DNA of 64,000 nt from Bacteroidota bacterium (GTDB lineage Bacteria; Bacteroidota; Ignavibacteria; UBA10030; UBA8401), in assembly GCA_021796215.1 (NCBI GenBank), contig JAJYOK010000009.1:1-64000 (forward strand), written 5' to 3'. Position 1 is the first letter of the stretch, and the number at the start of each line of letters is the position of its first letter. A program made the position numbers and the translations under genes. The notes below the pieces were generated by a model. The model was not told the origin of the DNA. It was given only the letters and a program-made list of their open reading frames with translations, and did not search any database. Shown here one piece after another: positions 8,677 through 17,740 of this stretch.

Positions 8677-9141
8677 TTAGCGATGCAGTACAAAATCTGT
8701 TTCGTATAAATCGTAGTTTGTTTTCTTCATGTTAAGCTTTTCATAAATCTTTTGAGCGCGCGTGTTGTGGCGCTCGACATACAAACGCAAGCCGCACACG
8801 TCTCCGCGCTTTTTTGCTTCCTGCTCGATGTGCTGAAATAATTTTGTGAAAACGCCGCTCTTCCGGAATTCCTGCTGGACATAGACGCTTTGAATCCACC
8901 AAAACATTCCGTTTCGCCAATCACTCCATTCATACGTGACCATTGTTTGGCCGACAACGCGTCCATTGTGTTCTGCAAGAATATAAAACCCCTTCGAAGC
9001 GTCGTGAAGCAACGCTTCAATGCCCGCAATAAGTCTTTCGCGGTTGAGTTCAATATGCTCAGTTTCCCGTGCAATTGCCGCATTGAAATCGGCGATAATA
9101 ATCTTATCAGAAATTTGTGCCGGGCGAATTGTGATATTCAT
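8677..9141 (-). CDS. GNAT family N-acetyltransferase
   Basis: Acetyl-CoA-dependent N-acetyltransferase of 154 residues. The GNAT fold is visible: beta-4 with the ESxxVQQEFRKSGVFTKLF-type motif A (IQSVYVQQEFRKSGVFTKLF) and a motif B region (RLYVERHNTRAQKIYEKLNM), which is characteristic of amino-acid or small-amine acetylases. The ATG at 9141 is preferred over one nine codons upstream because a GGGAGAG Shine-Dalgarno site sits about nine bases before it and the family N-terminus (MNITIRPAQ) begins there. It follows anmK by 31 bases and is probably in the same transcript. The acceptor substrate is unknown. Confidence 0.85.
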   Translation of the reverse strand: MNITIRPAQISDKIIIADFNAAIARETEHIELNRERLIAGIEALLHDASKGFYILAEHNGRVVGQTMVTYEWSDWRNGMFWWIQSVYVQQEFRKSGVFTKLFQHIEQEAKKRGDVCGLRLYVERHNTRAQKIYEKLNMKKTNYDLYETDFVLHR

Positions 9142-9172
9142 AATGCTTTTCTCTCCCAACCTTGGCAAGGTT

Positions 9173-10354
9173 TCATGGTAGACAAATTTTTCCTAACACT
9201 GCCGGATGCGAAGCTCCGGTCACTGCGGGAATGTTTGAGGGGTTTCCGGCAATTGTTTCGTTGGCAAGTAGCGCAAAGCAGATCGCTTCTTTTGCATCGG
9301 AAGAAACGCCGAGCACATTGCTGGATTCGACATGCGCCGGTGCGAAGTAGCGCTTCAGCGCTTCCATCATGAACATATTATGCGCTCCGCCGCCGCTAAC
9401 GATCAACTCATCAATGGGAAATTTTCTGTGAAGAAAACGCATATATTGCTGGTACACCGACAGCGGCGTAAATTCAGTCACCGTTGCAATGATGTCCTGC
9501 TCGCGTGCGCCACGGGAATTTTTCAGGATCTTTTCGATAAACTTTTCGCCAAACAGTTCGCGCCCTGTTGATTTTGGCGGTTTCACCGCGAAGTACGGTT
9601 CGCGGAACATTGCAGCAATAAGCTCCGGCAAAATTTCCCCGCTGAGCGCAACGCCGCCGCCGCGGTCAAAATCGTTGGTGTACAATTTTTTCATCAGCGC
9701 GTCAACGAGCATATTGCCGGGACCGGTATCGAACGCGCGCACATCGTACACCGTGCAATTTTTTGGAAGGATAGTGATGTTGGCAATACCGCCGATGTTC
9801 AAAAGCGCGCGATGTTTCGCTGCCGAACGAAATGCCACGAAATCAAAATAGGGAACCAGCGGCGCGCCTTGCCCGCCGAGCGCCATATCGGCAGTGCGGA
9901 AATCGCCGACGGTAACGACGCCTGTCAGTTTGGCAATTGTTGAAGGATCGCCGAGCTGCAATGTTGAGCGGACATTTTTGCCGAAGAGCTTTTGTGGAAA
10001 GGGGAGATGATGCACCGTTTGTCCGTGCGAACCGATGAGGTCGATCTTCGAAAGAGAAAGATGTGCTTTCTTTGCAACGGCTTTTACCGCATCGGCGAAA
10101 AATTGTGCGAGAAGAATGTTCAGCGTGGAAATCGTTTCGACGCTGCCGGAGCCGGGAGGCGAATTGCGCAGGACAAATTCCTGAAATCCTTTCGGGTAGG
10201 GAAATGAAGCGAACGCCCGCTGCCTGAATCGTGTTGATATTCCGGCGCCGGAGATTTCCACCAGCACAGCATCAATCGAATCCACCGACGTGCCGGACAT
10301 CAAACCGACGGCGAGCTTCTTTTTTTTCTTTATCAGAGAAATAAGCGGCTGCAT
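9173..10354 (-). CDS. anmK: Anhydro-N-acetylmuramic acid kinase
   Basis: AnmK phosphorylates and hydrolyses 1,6-anhydro-N-acetylmuramic acid from peptidoglycan turnover to MurNAc-6-phosphate, using ATP. The 393-residue protein carries the family N-terminus LAVGLMSGTSVDSIDAVLVE with the nucleotide-binding GTS loop, the DLIGSHGQTVHH motif, LLNIGGIANITILP, the catalytic-region DTGPGNMLVDALM and the C-terminal ELIVSGGGAHN. The ATG at 10354 is chosen because the frame extends upstream only to a weak TTG. A polylysine stretch follows the start. It is divergent from nfo across about 80 bases and is followed by the GNAT gene. Confidence 0.95.
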   Translation of the reverse strand: MQPLISLIKKKKKLAVGLMSGTSVDSIDAVLVEISGAGISTRFRQRAFASFPYPKGFQEFVLRNSPPGSGSVETISTLNILLAQFFADAVKAVAKKAHLSLSKIDLIGSHGQTVHHLPFPQKLFGKNVRSTLQLGDPSTIAKLTGVVTVGDFRTADMALGGQGAPLVPYFDFVAFRSAAKHRALLNIGGIANITILPKNCTVYDVRAFDTGPGNMLVDALMKKLYTNDFDRGGGVALSGEILPELIAAMFREPYFAVKPPKSTGRELFGEKFIEKILKNSRGAREQDIIATVTEFTPLSVYQQYMRFLHRKFPIDELIVSGGGAHNMFMMEALKRYFAPAHVESSNVLGVSSDAKEAICFALLANETIAGNPSNIPAVTGASHPAVLGKICLP

Positions 10355-10435
10355 GAGAAATTTGCGACTGAAAAACAAACAGATGTTTTACAACTTTTAC
10401 TTTTTCATTTTTAATCTTTAACTTCAGCAGTCACC

Positions 10436-11305
10436 ATGAATTCAAATAATACAATTCTGCTCGGTGCCCACATGTCTATCAGCGGCGGCGTGCACACGGC
10501 GGTTGACCGTGCAGCATCGATCGGATGCACGGCATTGCAAGTGTTCACGAAGAACAACAATCAGTGGAGCGCAAAACCGCTTGACAACAATGACATTCAA
10601 AGCTACAAAAGGAAAATTTCCGAAGCAAGGATTGTGCCCGTTGTTGCGCACGATTCATATCTCATCAACCTTTGCGCTGTCAATCCCGGGATCCTAAAAA
10701 AATCCCGCGAGGCATTTGTTGATGAACTTAATCGCTGTGAACAATTAGGAATTCAACTTCTCAATTTTCATCCCGGCGCACACGGCGGCGCTGGCGAAAG
10801 CGACGGCATTAAAAAAATTATTGAGAGTCTGAACGTTGCACATGAAAAAACAAAAGGATTTCACGTGCTCAGTGTTGTCGAAACGACAGCAGGACAGGGA
10901 ACGGCCGTCGGTTACAAATTTGAACATCTTGCAGAAATCATCCGCGGTGTTGACGAGCCGAAGCGCATGGCGGTCTGCATTGACACGTGCCATATTTTTG
11001 CCGCCGGCTATAACATCGGAACCGGCGAGGGATACGAAAAAACATTTCAGGAATTTGATGAAATTGTCGGGCTGAACAGGATTGCCGCTTTTCATGTCAA
11101 CGATTCTAAGAAAGGGCTCGGTTCACATGTGGATCGCCACGAGCACATCGGCAAAGGAACGATCGGATTGGCGGGATTTGAATTGTTAATGAATGATCGG
11201 CGGTTTATTTCAGTTCCCAAAATTCTTGAAACGCCGAAGAGTGAAGACCTTCACGAAGATGTGGAGAATATGAATGTGCTGAAAGGATTGATGACGAAGC
11301 AATAA
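10436..11305 (+). CDS. nfo: Deoxyribonuclease IV (AP endonuclease, Nfo type)
   Basis: Zinc-dependent AP endonuclease IV that incises abasic sites 5' of the lesion in base-excision repair. The 289-residue TIM-barrel protein has the standard metal-ligand segments: GAHMSISGGVH (residues 8-18), VAHDSYLINL, NFHPGAHGG, the glutamate in VVETTAGQG, CIDTCHIFAAGYN, FHVNDSKKGLGSHVDRHEHI and the final ILETPK. Length is normal for the family. It is a single plus-strand gene, divergent from anmK, and ends in a strong hairpin shared with the convergent DUF1460 gene. Confidence 0.96.
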   Translation: MNSNNTILLGAHMSISGGVHTAVDRAASIGCTALQVFTKNNNQWSAKPLDNNDIQSYKRKISEARIVPVVAHDSYLINLCAVNPGILKKSREAFVDELNRCEQLGIQLLNFHPGAHGGAGESDGIKKIIESLNVAHEKTKGFHVLSVVETTAGQGTAVGYKFEHLAEIIRGVDEPKRMAVCIDTCHIFAAGYNIGTGEGYEKTFQEFDEIVGLNRIAAFHVNDSKKGLGSHVDRHEHIGKGTIGLAGFELLMNDRRFISVPKILETPKSEDLHEDVENMNVLKGLMTKQ

Positions 11306-11306
11306 A

Positions 11307-11335
11307 AACAACGGCGGCCTAACACCGCCGTTGTT
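11307..11335. terminator. Bidirectional hairpin between nfo and DUF1460 gene
   Basis: Perfect 11-base stem AACAACGGCGG (11307-11317) and CCGCCGTTGTT (11325-11335) with a seven-base loop, starting two bases after the nfo stop. The minus-strand transcript has a U-rich run after the stem (GTTTTTATT), so it looks like an intrinsic terminator for the minus-strand gene. It probably also stabilises or ends the nfo message. Confidence 0.85.
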
Positions 11336-11382
11336 AGATTAAATTCGAGTTGGCGCAGAATTAAAAAGACAATACACCGGAA

Positions 11383-12288
11383 TTACTTCTTCGGCTCCAG
11401 TGCTTCTGCAACAATAATGCCGGTATCGTTCGAAAACTTTTCGAGATACTCATGCAGCGGCCCTTCAGTGATCTGCACTTTATAGCCGACATTCGGCGCG
11501 TGCATGAAGTGCAGTGTGCCGTCATCCATTCGCACGGCTATACCTGTGTGTTTAATATCCATGCCGGGAATATTTGTTGCAATGCCGATGAGGCTTCCCG
11601 TGGGAATTTTGTCTTCGAACATGTGAAGATTTCCTTTCGGCATGAAATACATGTCGCGCGAATTGATAATGTCTTCCTGTTTTTTAATGGCTTCATAGAA
11701 CTTATCATCTGCCAATTGTTTGTACAGGTCGCGGTGTGTCGTCATAAAATTGATCGGCTTCGGAATCGGTTCGAGATTTTCTTTTCCGAACAACTCTTCG
11801 GTCGCAATTTTCAGCACGCCTTTTTTCTCATTGTCGTACCAATAATCGGTCGTGTAGTGCAATCGGCTCGGGTATCCGTTGATAATGCCATGGCGGTAGC
11901 GGATAAACTGAAGCTGCGCCTTGTAATCGTCAAAAGTGAATTTTTTCATTTTAATACAGCGCGCGAGCACAAGAGAATTTTCGTAGAATGAGACGCAGTC
12001 AAGCGCACGCATATTGATGACGAGGTGTTCCGGTCCCGGTTCTTCGAGCACATGTGCGCCGTACTCGGTTCCGATGAACGATTTGCCCATCGCGACAATG
12101 ACTTCGTTGATCGGTTTGTTCACGAGGTCCTCTGAAACCGCGAGATCAAATTTTTGCCTGCAGATCTCTGCATCTGCATCATCGGCAAGTGCAAGAAGAT
12201 TTTTTATTGGAGAATCTTTCCGCATAAACGGAAGCAGCGGTACAAATGCGGAGAGCGCTGTTTTGTTGATGAAGTCCCGGCGATTCAT
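11383..12288 (-). CDS. DUF1460 secreted amidase-like protein
   Basis: Exported protein of 301 residues related to DUF1460, a family with an NlpC/P60-like papain fold linked to cleavage of peptidoglycan fragments. The N-terminus has a twin-arginine-like sequence (NRRDFINKTALSAFVPLLPF), suggesting Tat export. The probable nucleophile is Cys98 in RALDCVSFYENSL, and the matching histidine lies in IKHTGIAVRMDDGTLHFMHA near residue 250. It has a clear Shine-Dalgarno site (GAAAGGAAAACTATG). It stands downstream of dnaB on the same strand, 83 bases away, and ends at the shared terminator. Confidence 0.85.
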   Translation of the reverse strand: MNRRDFINKTALSAFVPLLPFMRKDSPIKNLLALADDADAEICRQKFDLAVSEDLVNKPINEVIVAMGKSFIGTEYGAHVLEEPGPEHLVINMRALDCVSFYENSLVLARCIKMKKFTFDDYKAQLQFIRYRHGIINGYPSRLHYTTDYWYDNEKKGVLKIATEELFGKENLEPIPKPINFMTTHRDLYKQLADDKFYEAIKKQEDIINSRDMYFMPKGNLHMFEDKIPTGSLIGIATNIPGMDIKHTGIAVRMDDGTLHFMHAPNVGYKVQITEGPLHEYLEKFSNDTGIIVAEALEPKK

Positions 12289-12371
12289 AGTTTTCCTTTC
12301 AAAAGTTTTTTCGGTTGTGTGTGCTTGTCCGCCGCCTTCTGACGGAAAAGTTTTTCATTTTTACTTTCATT

Positions 12372-13796
12372 TTAGAACGGTACATCTGTTGGCGCCGCGG
12401 GCGGCGCATATTCATCAAAGGTCGGCATAGCAAGGTTTTCAAATCGGGCATATTCTTTGATGAATGCAAGCTGAATGTCGCCCGTCGGACCATTACGCTG
12501 CTTGCCCACAATAAGCTCTGCAACACCTTCGGTTGATTTTCCGGCTTCTTCGAGAATATTGTATTTTTCCGGGCGATGAACAAAAAGCACAACATCGGCG
12601 TCTTGCTCAATAGCTCCTGATTCACGCAAGTCTGCAAGCATGGGCCGTTTGTCGCCGCGCGCTTCGACTGCACGATTCAACTGGGAAAGCGCAAGTACCG
12701 GAATATTCAATTCCTTAGCGAGTGCCTTTAACGAACGCGAGATTTGTGAAATTTCCTGCTCGCGGCTCTGTGCAGATTTTGGTCCCTGCATCAACTGTAA
12801 ATAATCAACGATGATCATTCCCACGTTGCGTTCAACTTTCAGCCGGCGAGCCTTTGCGCGAAGCTCAAGAATGCCGAGAGCGGGCGTATCGTCAATGAAA
12901 ATTTTTGCCGCGTGCAATTTTCCGATCTGCGTGCTAAGTTTTCTCCATTGATTTTCCGGGAGTCTGCCTGTGCGGACACTATGCGCGTCAACGCGCGCCT
13001 CTGCGCAGATGAGGCGAAGCACCAATTGCTGTGACGACATTTCAAGGCTGAAAAATCCGACGGGAATTTCGTGATCCACCGCGGCATTACGTGCGGCAGA
13101 AAGCACAAATGCGGTTTTTCCCATGCTCGGTCTGCCTGCAACAATGACAAGATCGGATGGTTGAAATCCGCCGGTGAGGTTGTCGAGTGTTGAAAAGCCC
13201 GAAGGCACGCCGGTCACGCCGCTGTGTTTTCCGTGAATGCTTTCGAGCATTTCCATTGTTGCAAACACCGCATCGCCCATGCCGATAAAACTTTTTTTCA
13301 GCCGCTTTTCGGAAATCTGGAAAATTTTCTGTTCGGCTTCGTCGAGCAAATCGAGCGCATCTTCAGCATCGTTGTACGCGCGGCCGCTCACTTCAGTGCT
13401 TGCTGCGATCAGTCCGCGCAGAAGAGCTTTTTCGAGAATGATCTTTGCATGGTATTCCACATTGGCGGCAGACGCTACGCGCATTGTGAGTTCAGAAATG
13501 TACACCGGTCCACCGACCTGATCGAGCTTTCCGCGGCGCCGAAGTTCTTCCACAAGCGTGATGGAATCAACGGCTTCGTTCCGTTCAAAGAGTGAAATCA
13601 TTGCCTGAAAAATTTCCTGATGCGCCGGTTTGTAAAAAGCCGATTCGTCCAGAATTTCCAGCGTTTTGGAAATTGCTTCCTTTTCCAGCAGCATTGCACC
13701 GAGCACCGCCATTTCGATATCCACCGCCTGCGGCGGAACGCGTCCTTCGGAGGTTGCTGTGAAGTTGCCGTTTATATTCCGAGATAATTCTGCCAT
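12372..13796 (-). CDS. dnaB: Replicative DNA helicase DnaB
   Basis: Hexameric replicative helicase of 474 residues. The N-terminal primase-interacting domain begins at PPQAVDIEMAVLGAML (21-36). A linker follows, then the RecA-like motor with Walker A VAGRPSMGKTAF (219-230), the H1a-H2 region GFFSLEMSSQQL, Walker B MIIVDYLQLM and the DNA-binding SREQEISQISRSLKALAKEL and ADLRESGAIEQDADVVLFVHR motifs. The length is normal and there is no intein. The ATG lies nine bases after the stop of the broken radical SAM gene, so it may be co-transcribed with the upstream minus-strand cluster. Confidence 0.97.
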   Translation of the reverse strand: MAELSRNINGNFTATSEGRVPPQAVDIEMAVLGAMLLEKEAISKTLEILDESAFYKPAHQEIFQAMISLFERNEAVDSITLVEELRRRGKLDQVGGPVYISELTMRVASAANVEYHAKIILEKALLRGLIAASTEVSGRAYNDAEDALDLLDEAEQKIFQISEKRLKKSFIGMGDAVFATMEMLESIHGKHSGVTGVPSGFSTLDNLTGGFQPSDLVIVAGRPSMGKTAFVLSAARNAAVDHEIPVGFFSLEMSSQQLVLRLICAEARVDAHSVRTGRLPENQWRKLSTQIGKLHAAKIFIDDTPALGILELRAKARRLKVERNVGMIIVDYLQLMQGPKSAQSREQEISQISRSLKALAKELNIPVLALSQLNRAVEARGDKRPMLADLRESGAIEQDADVVLFVHRPEKYNILEEAGKSTEGVAELIVGKQRNGPTGDIQLAFIKEYARFENLAMPTFDEYAPPAAPTDVPF

Positions 13797-13804
13797 ACCA
13801 AAGC

Positions 13805-15279
13805 TTAGAGTTTAGAAATCAAGGTCGTAGAAAAATTTCGTACGACTGAGTGATGCAGCTGGCGCAACGGGTACGTGATGGACCGATATAATGTTTTAAC
13901 AAGATTAACAATAAATCGTCTCATATATTCAGGCGACAGGTTTGTTAGTTGCAAATCGAGACGCAATGAAATGCCAAGAAGTCTTGTAATCGGCAGTTGC
14001 TGTTGTTCTAAAATAAGAACATCTCCCATTTCCATCAAGAGAAGATTTCTTTTTGGTCGCGTGAATTGCGCCCAAGAAAATTTTGCAGGAAGTATCCCCG
14101 CAGATTTCATTCTCTTCTCCAGCGATGTGCCCGGATATACTCGTAAGCCGACGGAGTTGGCGAAAACATCAATTTCTTTTCTGTGCTTTTTCACGTATGC
14201 CATGTCATTTTTGCATTCTTCATATGTTTCGCCGAGATGTCCGTAGATAAAGAACAATTTGGTTCGTATTCCCAATTCCCGGCACCAGTGCAGAACATTT
14301 TCCACCTGGGGCACAGTGATTTTTTTGGCGATGCTCCTCAACAATCGTTCGTTCGACGTTTCCATTCCGATGTCAACATAAAAACAACCTGCGTCTTTCA
14401 TTGTAGCAAGCAAGTCATAGTCAACGGTATCGGCGCGGACTTCGCATTCCCATAAAAGATTGTATGGTTTAATCATTGCACAAAACTCGAGCACATGTTC
14501 ACGGTCCGCGGTAAAAGTGCTGTCAAAAATTTTAAGCGCACGTATCGGCTTTTGGAAAGCACATATTCCAATTCTTCCTGAACAAGCTTCATGCTTCTCA
14601 GTCGCACGCCGCCGGGAAACATCCGCGACGCGGAACAAAAGGTGCACATCACAGGGCAGCCGCGCGATGTCATCAGGAAATCTGCGTCGAGCCCTAAAAA
14701 ATCAATTGACATCTTGTAATCATTTTCGAACAAATGGCGCGCGGGCATTGGCAAGTCATCCAAATCATCAATGCGTTCCGGCGCATTACTGATTATTGTT
14801 CCATCCCTGCGAAATGCGAGACCACTGAGAGCCGTAAGGTCGAGATTGGTATTGCGGACGAACTTGTGGCATAATGAAAGGAACGTGTATTCGCCTTCGC
14901 CTTGAACAATATAATCGATGGATGAAACATGGCGCAGAGTATCTTCCGCAGTAAACGTTGCGTGAACACCGCCGTATACAACAGGAACATCCGGTAATGT
15001 TTTTTTTGCAATGCTCGCAATGTGAAAGCTTCCTTTTCTTGTCGGAGTTGTTCCGCCGATGCCGATAATTTTCGGTTTCCATTTTTGAAGATCGCGCTGA
15101 AAGTCGCCTTTGTAAAAATGAAAATCAAGAATTTTAACACGATAGTCATGTTGTTCAGCTACCGCAGCAATGCTGGCAAGTCCGAGGGGAAGCATTTGGT
15201 CGAAAAAATTATTCCGCTCTGCCGGATAAGCAAGAATAACATCGGATTCATCGTTGGTGTTTGTGTCGAAATTGCTCAT
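13805..15279 (-). pseudogene. B12-binding radical SAM protein, interrupted by a -1 frameshift
   Basis: Two overlapping minus-strand frames form one protein of about 490 residues. The first (from 15279) has a cobalamin-binding domain (residues 12-130, with YGGVHATFTAEDTLRHV) and the radical SAM cluster SRGCPVMCTFCSASR (Cys208, Cys212, Cys215), then loses frame. The second frame carries the rest of the SAM barrel (IFDSTFTADREHVLEF, ECEVRADTVD, VDIGMETSNERLL) to a stop at 13805. Adding one base in the A/T run at 14525-14533 joins them smoothly as YVRLK-IFDSTFT. The lesion is a recent mutation or a homopolymer sequencing error. Its ATG overlaps the UDG stop by four bases. Substrate unknown; such proteins methylate or rearrange unactivated carbons. 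Confidence 0.85.
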
Positions 15280-16007
15280 TGTGCTTTCATCTCATCGTAC
15301 ATCTTTCTCAGTTTCTGCACGTCTTCCCATGTCGGGCGCTTCCAGTTCGGATTTCTTAACAAGGCGGCCGGATGAAATGTGACCATCAACGGAATGCCGC
15401 GGTAGTCGTGAATTCTTTCACGAAGCTTTGTCAGAGAGTCAGTTGTTTTCAATAATGTCTGCGCAGAAATTCTGCCGAGGCACAAAATTATTTTCGGTTT
15501 GATGATCTCAAGTTGTTTCCACAGATACGGCTCGCATTGTTCAACTTCTTCCGGCTGCGGGTCGCGGTTATTCGGCGGACGGCATTTGAGAATATTGCAG
15601 ATGAATACTTCTTCGCGCTTAAAGTGAATCGCTTCGAGAATTTTGTTCAGCAGTTGACCGGCTCTGCCGACGAACGGTTCGCCTTGTGCATCTTCATCAG
15701 CGCCCGGTGCTTCGCCGATCAATACAATATCGGCGTGAGGATTGCCGACTCCGAAAACAAATTTCGTGCGCGTTGCACCTAGCGAACATTTCTGGCATTC
15801 ACAAATCTGTGTATTCAATTCCGCGAGCGTTGCAGCAGACGACCACGGTTCGTTCGGATATCCGGCGCCCGATGGTTCGCTCGTCTTTTTTTCTTTTTCC
15901 GGCTCTGAAGGATAAATGACATTGCCGAAAAGATCTGTTTCCTGCATAAGAAATTTCTGAATGTTAGAAAGAACCTGGTAAACTTCTGAACTTTTCTGCT
16001 CGGACAT
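15276..16007 (-). CDS. Uracil-DNA glycosylase, family 4 (Fe-S)
   Basis: Type-4 uracil-DNA glycosylase that removes uracil from DNA, with a [4Fe-4S] cluster. The 243-residue protein has an N-terminal extension of about 60 residues that is probably unstructured, then the cluster cysteines CECQKCSLG, the catalytic motif GEAPGADEDAQGEPFVGRAG, further cluster cysteines in CNILKCRPPNNRDP and EQCEPYLW, and the late HPAALLRN motif. Its stop overlaps the start of the radical SAM gene by four bases (ATGA), so the two are translationally coupled. Some members of this family were first annotated as phage-type DNA polymerase-related proteins. Confidence 0.94.
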   Translation of the reverse strand: MSEQKSSEVYQVLSNIQKFLMQETDLFGNVIYPSEPEKEKKTSEPSGAGYPNEPWSSAATLAELNTQICECQKCSLGATRTKFVFGVGNPHADIVLIGEAPGADEDAQGEPFVGRAGQLLNKILEAIHFKREEVFICNILKCRPPNNRDPQPEEVEQCEPYLWKQLEIIKPKIILCLGRISAQTLLKTTDSLTKLRERIHDYRGIPLMVTFHPAALLRNPNWKRPTWEDVQKLRKMYDEMKAQ

Positions 16008-16021
16008 GAATGCTGAGATTT

Positions 16022-17272
16022 TTACTGTGCCGTCTTTTTTGATTTTGCCGCAAGTCTTTTGCTGACACGATGCAAAATTTCCGCCGCAACATCGAACTTC
16101 GGCATTTTAGGCAGTTTTTCTTTCGTTCCGTTTTTTCCGATGATTGTTACAATATTTGTGTCGCTGCCGAACGCCGCACCTTCATTCCGTGTGCTGTTGA
16201 GAACAACGTAGTCGAGATTTTTTGAACGAAGTTTTTCCGCAGCATTTTTTATTTCGTTATTCGTTTCTAATGCAAAGCCGACAAGTACGGCGCCGCTGCG
16301 CTGCGCGCCGAGCTCTTTCAAAATATCTGTCGTTTCTTTCATTTCAAGCGTCAACCCTTTTTGAGCCTGACCGCTTTTTTTAATTTTCTGCGGTGCCGGA
16401 TGTGCGGGTGTATAATCGGCAACAGCAGCCGCCATAATAACCGCGTCAGCTTTCTTCGAGTGAGAGAGTACGGCGCGTTTCATTTCTTCTGCGGTTTCCA
16501 CATTGATGCGGTTGACATTTTTCGGCGTTTGCAAAGAAACAGGTCCGGCAATCAGTGTAACTTCTGCGCCGCGCAGCGTGGCAGCGTTTGCGAGCGCAAA
16601 TCCCATTTTGCCGGATGAACGATTACCGACGAATCGTACCGGATCAATCGGTTCGTACGTCGGTCCGGCAGTGACGAGGATTTTTTTTCCGGTAAAATCC
16701 CTCGGGGTTTTCTTCAGCACTTCTTCAACAAACGAAACTATTTTTTCCGGCTCAGGAAGCCGTCCCGGTCCGACAAGTCCGCTCGCCAATTCCCCATCTT
16801 CCGGCGGAAGAATAAAATGTCCGCGTTCGCGCAGCGTTGAAAGATTTTTCTGCGTACCAGAATTAAGATACATATCAACATCCATTGCCGGTGCAATAAT
16901 AAGCGGGCATCGCAGAGCGAGAACCGTGGACGTAAGAATATCGTCAGCCATACCGTAAGCGATTTTTGCGATGGTATTTGCCGTTGCGGGCGCTATCACC
17001 ATCGCGTCAGCCCATAAGCCGAGATCAATGTGTTTAACACCGAGGTCGGTAGAGGTGTGTATATCACCGGGCCAAAGCGACACAATTACTTCTTCCTGTG
17101 AAAGAGTTGAAAAGGTAAGCGGCGTAACAAACTGTGTTGCAGATTGCGTCATTACCACGCGCACGCGGGCGCCGGATTTTTTTAACAGGCGCACCACAGT
17201 GCACATTTTGTAAACAGAAATTCCTCCGCTGATTCCCACGAGGATTTTTCTTTCCGTCGCCTTCTGCGCCAT
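16022..17272 (-). CDS. coaBC: Bifunctional phosphopantothenoylcysteine decarboxylase / synthetase
   Basis: CoaBC (Dfp) carries out two steps of coenzyme A synthesis, ligating cysteine to 4'-phosphopantothenate and then decarboxylating the product. The N-terminal flavoprotein CoaC domain shows GISGGISVYK, the histidine in KHIDLGLWADAMVIAPATANT (about residues 80-100) and PAMDVDMY. The substrate-loop motif is ELASGLVGPGR, with Ser where E. coli has an active-site Cys; this substitution is common in the Bacteroidota lineage. The CoaB domain shows GPTYEPIDPVRFVGNRSSGKMG. The ATG at 17272 is chosen for its Shine-Dalgarno site (GGAAG); the frame extends 26 codons further up without homology. It lies downstream of rpoZ. 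Confidence 0.95.
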   Translation of the reverse strand: MAQKATERKILVGISGGISVYKMCTVVRLLKKSGARVRVVMTQSATQFVTPLTFSTLSQEEVIVSLWPGDIHTSTDLGVKHIDLGLWADAMVIAPATANTIAKIAYGMADDILTSTVLALRCPLIIAPAMDVDMYLNSGTQKNLSTLRERGHFILPPEDGELASGLVGPGRLPEPEKIVSFVEEVLKKTPRDFTGKKILVTAGPTYEPIDPVRFVGNRSSGKMGFALANAATLRGAEVTLIAGPVSLQTPKNVNRINVETAEEMKRAVLSHSKKADAVIMAAAVADYTPAHPAPQKIKKSGQAQKGLTLEMKETTDILKELGAQRSGAVLVGFALETNNEIKNAAEKLRSKNLDYVVLNSTRNEGAAFGSDTNIVTIIGKNGTKEKLPKMPKFDVAAEILHRVSKRLAAKSKKTAQ

Positions 17273-17327
17273 GTTCACTTCCAGAATATTATGCCGTTTG
17301 TGCTGGGGCGAATATTCAATGATGAAG

Positions 17328-17358
17328 AACCCTGCAACGCCGTATGGCATGCAGGGTT
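17328..17358. repeat. Hairpin between rpoZ and coaBC
   Basis: Inverted repeat AACCCTGCA (17328-17336) and TGCAGGGTT (17350-17358), with an inner GCC/GGC pairing that leaves a four-base loop. There is no U-run on either strand, so it is more likely an RNA processing or stabilising hairpin in the operon message than a full terminator. Confidence 0.6.
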
Positions 17359-17406
17359 ACTGTTTGAAAAATATTGTGTGAAGGAATGATGAGAAGTTAC
17401 AGAAAA

Positions 17407-17727
17407 CTACGCTTTCTCATCTTCCGGTTCTTTGTAACGGAATTCGAGCTTATCGTTCATCAGCTCGTCAATTGCAGTTTCTGTCGGCTTCGGGTTCTTT
17501 TCGAATTCCAGGCTGATACGAAGCTGATCCGGATTCATTTCCGTTGTTTCTTCGTCTTCATTGGTGTTCTCCAGCGGCAGCGTGACAATTGTTTCAAGGC
17601 GCTGGTTGAATTCGATCTTGAGCTCCTCGTTGATTTGGCGCGCTCGTTTTGACAAAACGACAATTGCCTCGTACACATTTGCCGCTTTTGATTCGAGCGT
17701 TGTTATTTCAAGTGACTTGATTGCCAT
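17407..17727 (-). CDS. rpoZ: RNA polymerase omega subunit (Bacteroidota/Chlorobi type)
   Basis: Small RNA polymerase subunit of 106 residues that helps fold and hold the beta-prime subunit. The conserved core is TLESKAANVYEAIVVLSKRARQIN near residues 10-33, followed by an acidic, variable tail typical of the Bacteroidota/Chlorobi form. Position directly after gmk, 13 bases downstream, is the classic gene order and supports the call more than sequence alone. The Shine-Dalgarno site is GAGG in the spacer. Confidence 0.9.
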   Translation of the reverse strand: MAIKSLEITTLESKAANVYEAIVVLSKRARQINEELKIEFNQRLETIVTLPLENTNEDEETTEMNPDQLRISLEFEKNPKPTETAIDELMNDKLEFRYKEPEDEKA

Positions 17728-17740
17728 GCTTTTACCTCGT

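Noticed and set aside
14520-14550. Programmed -1 frameshift in the radical SAM gene
   Set aside because: The A/T run lacks a proper X-XXY-YYZ slippery heptamer in the zero frame, and I see no strong downstream stem. A mutation or sequencing error is simpler.
17328-17358. Riboswitch or terminator between rpoZ and coaBC
   Set aside because: There is a single simple hairpin and no U-run, and no known riboswitch pattern is visible.
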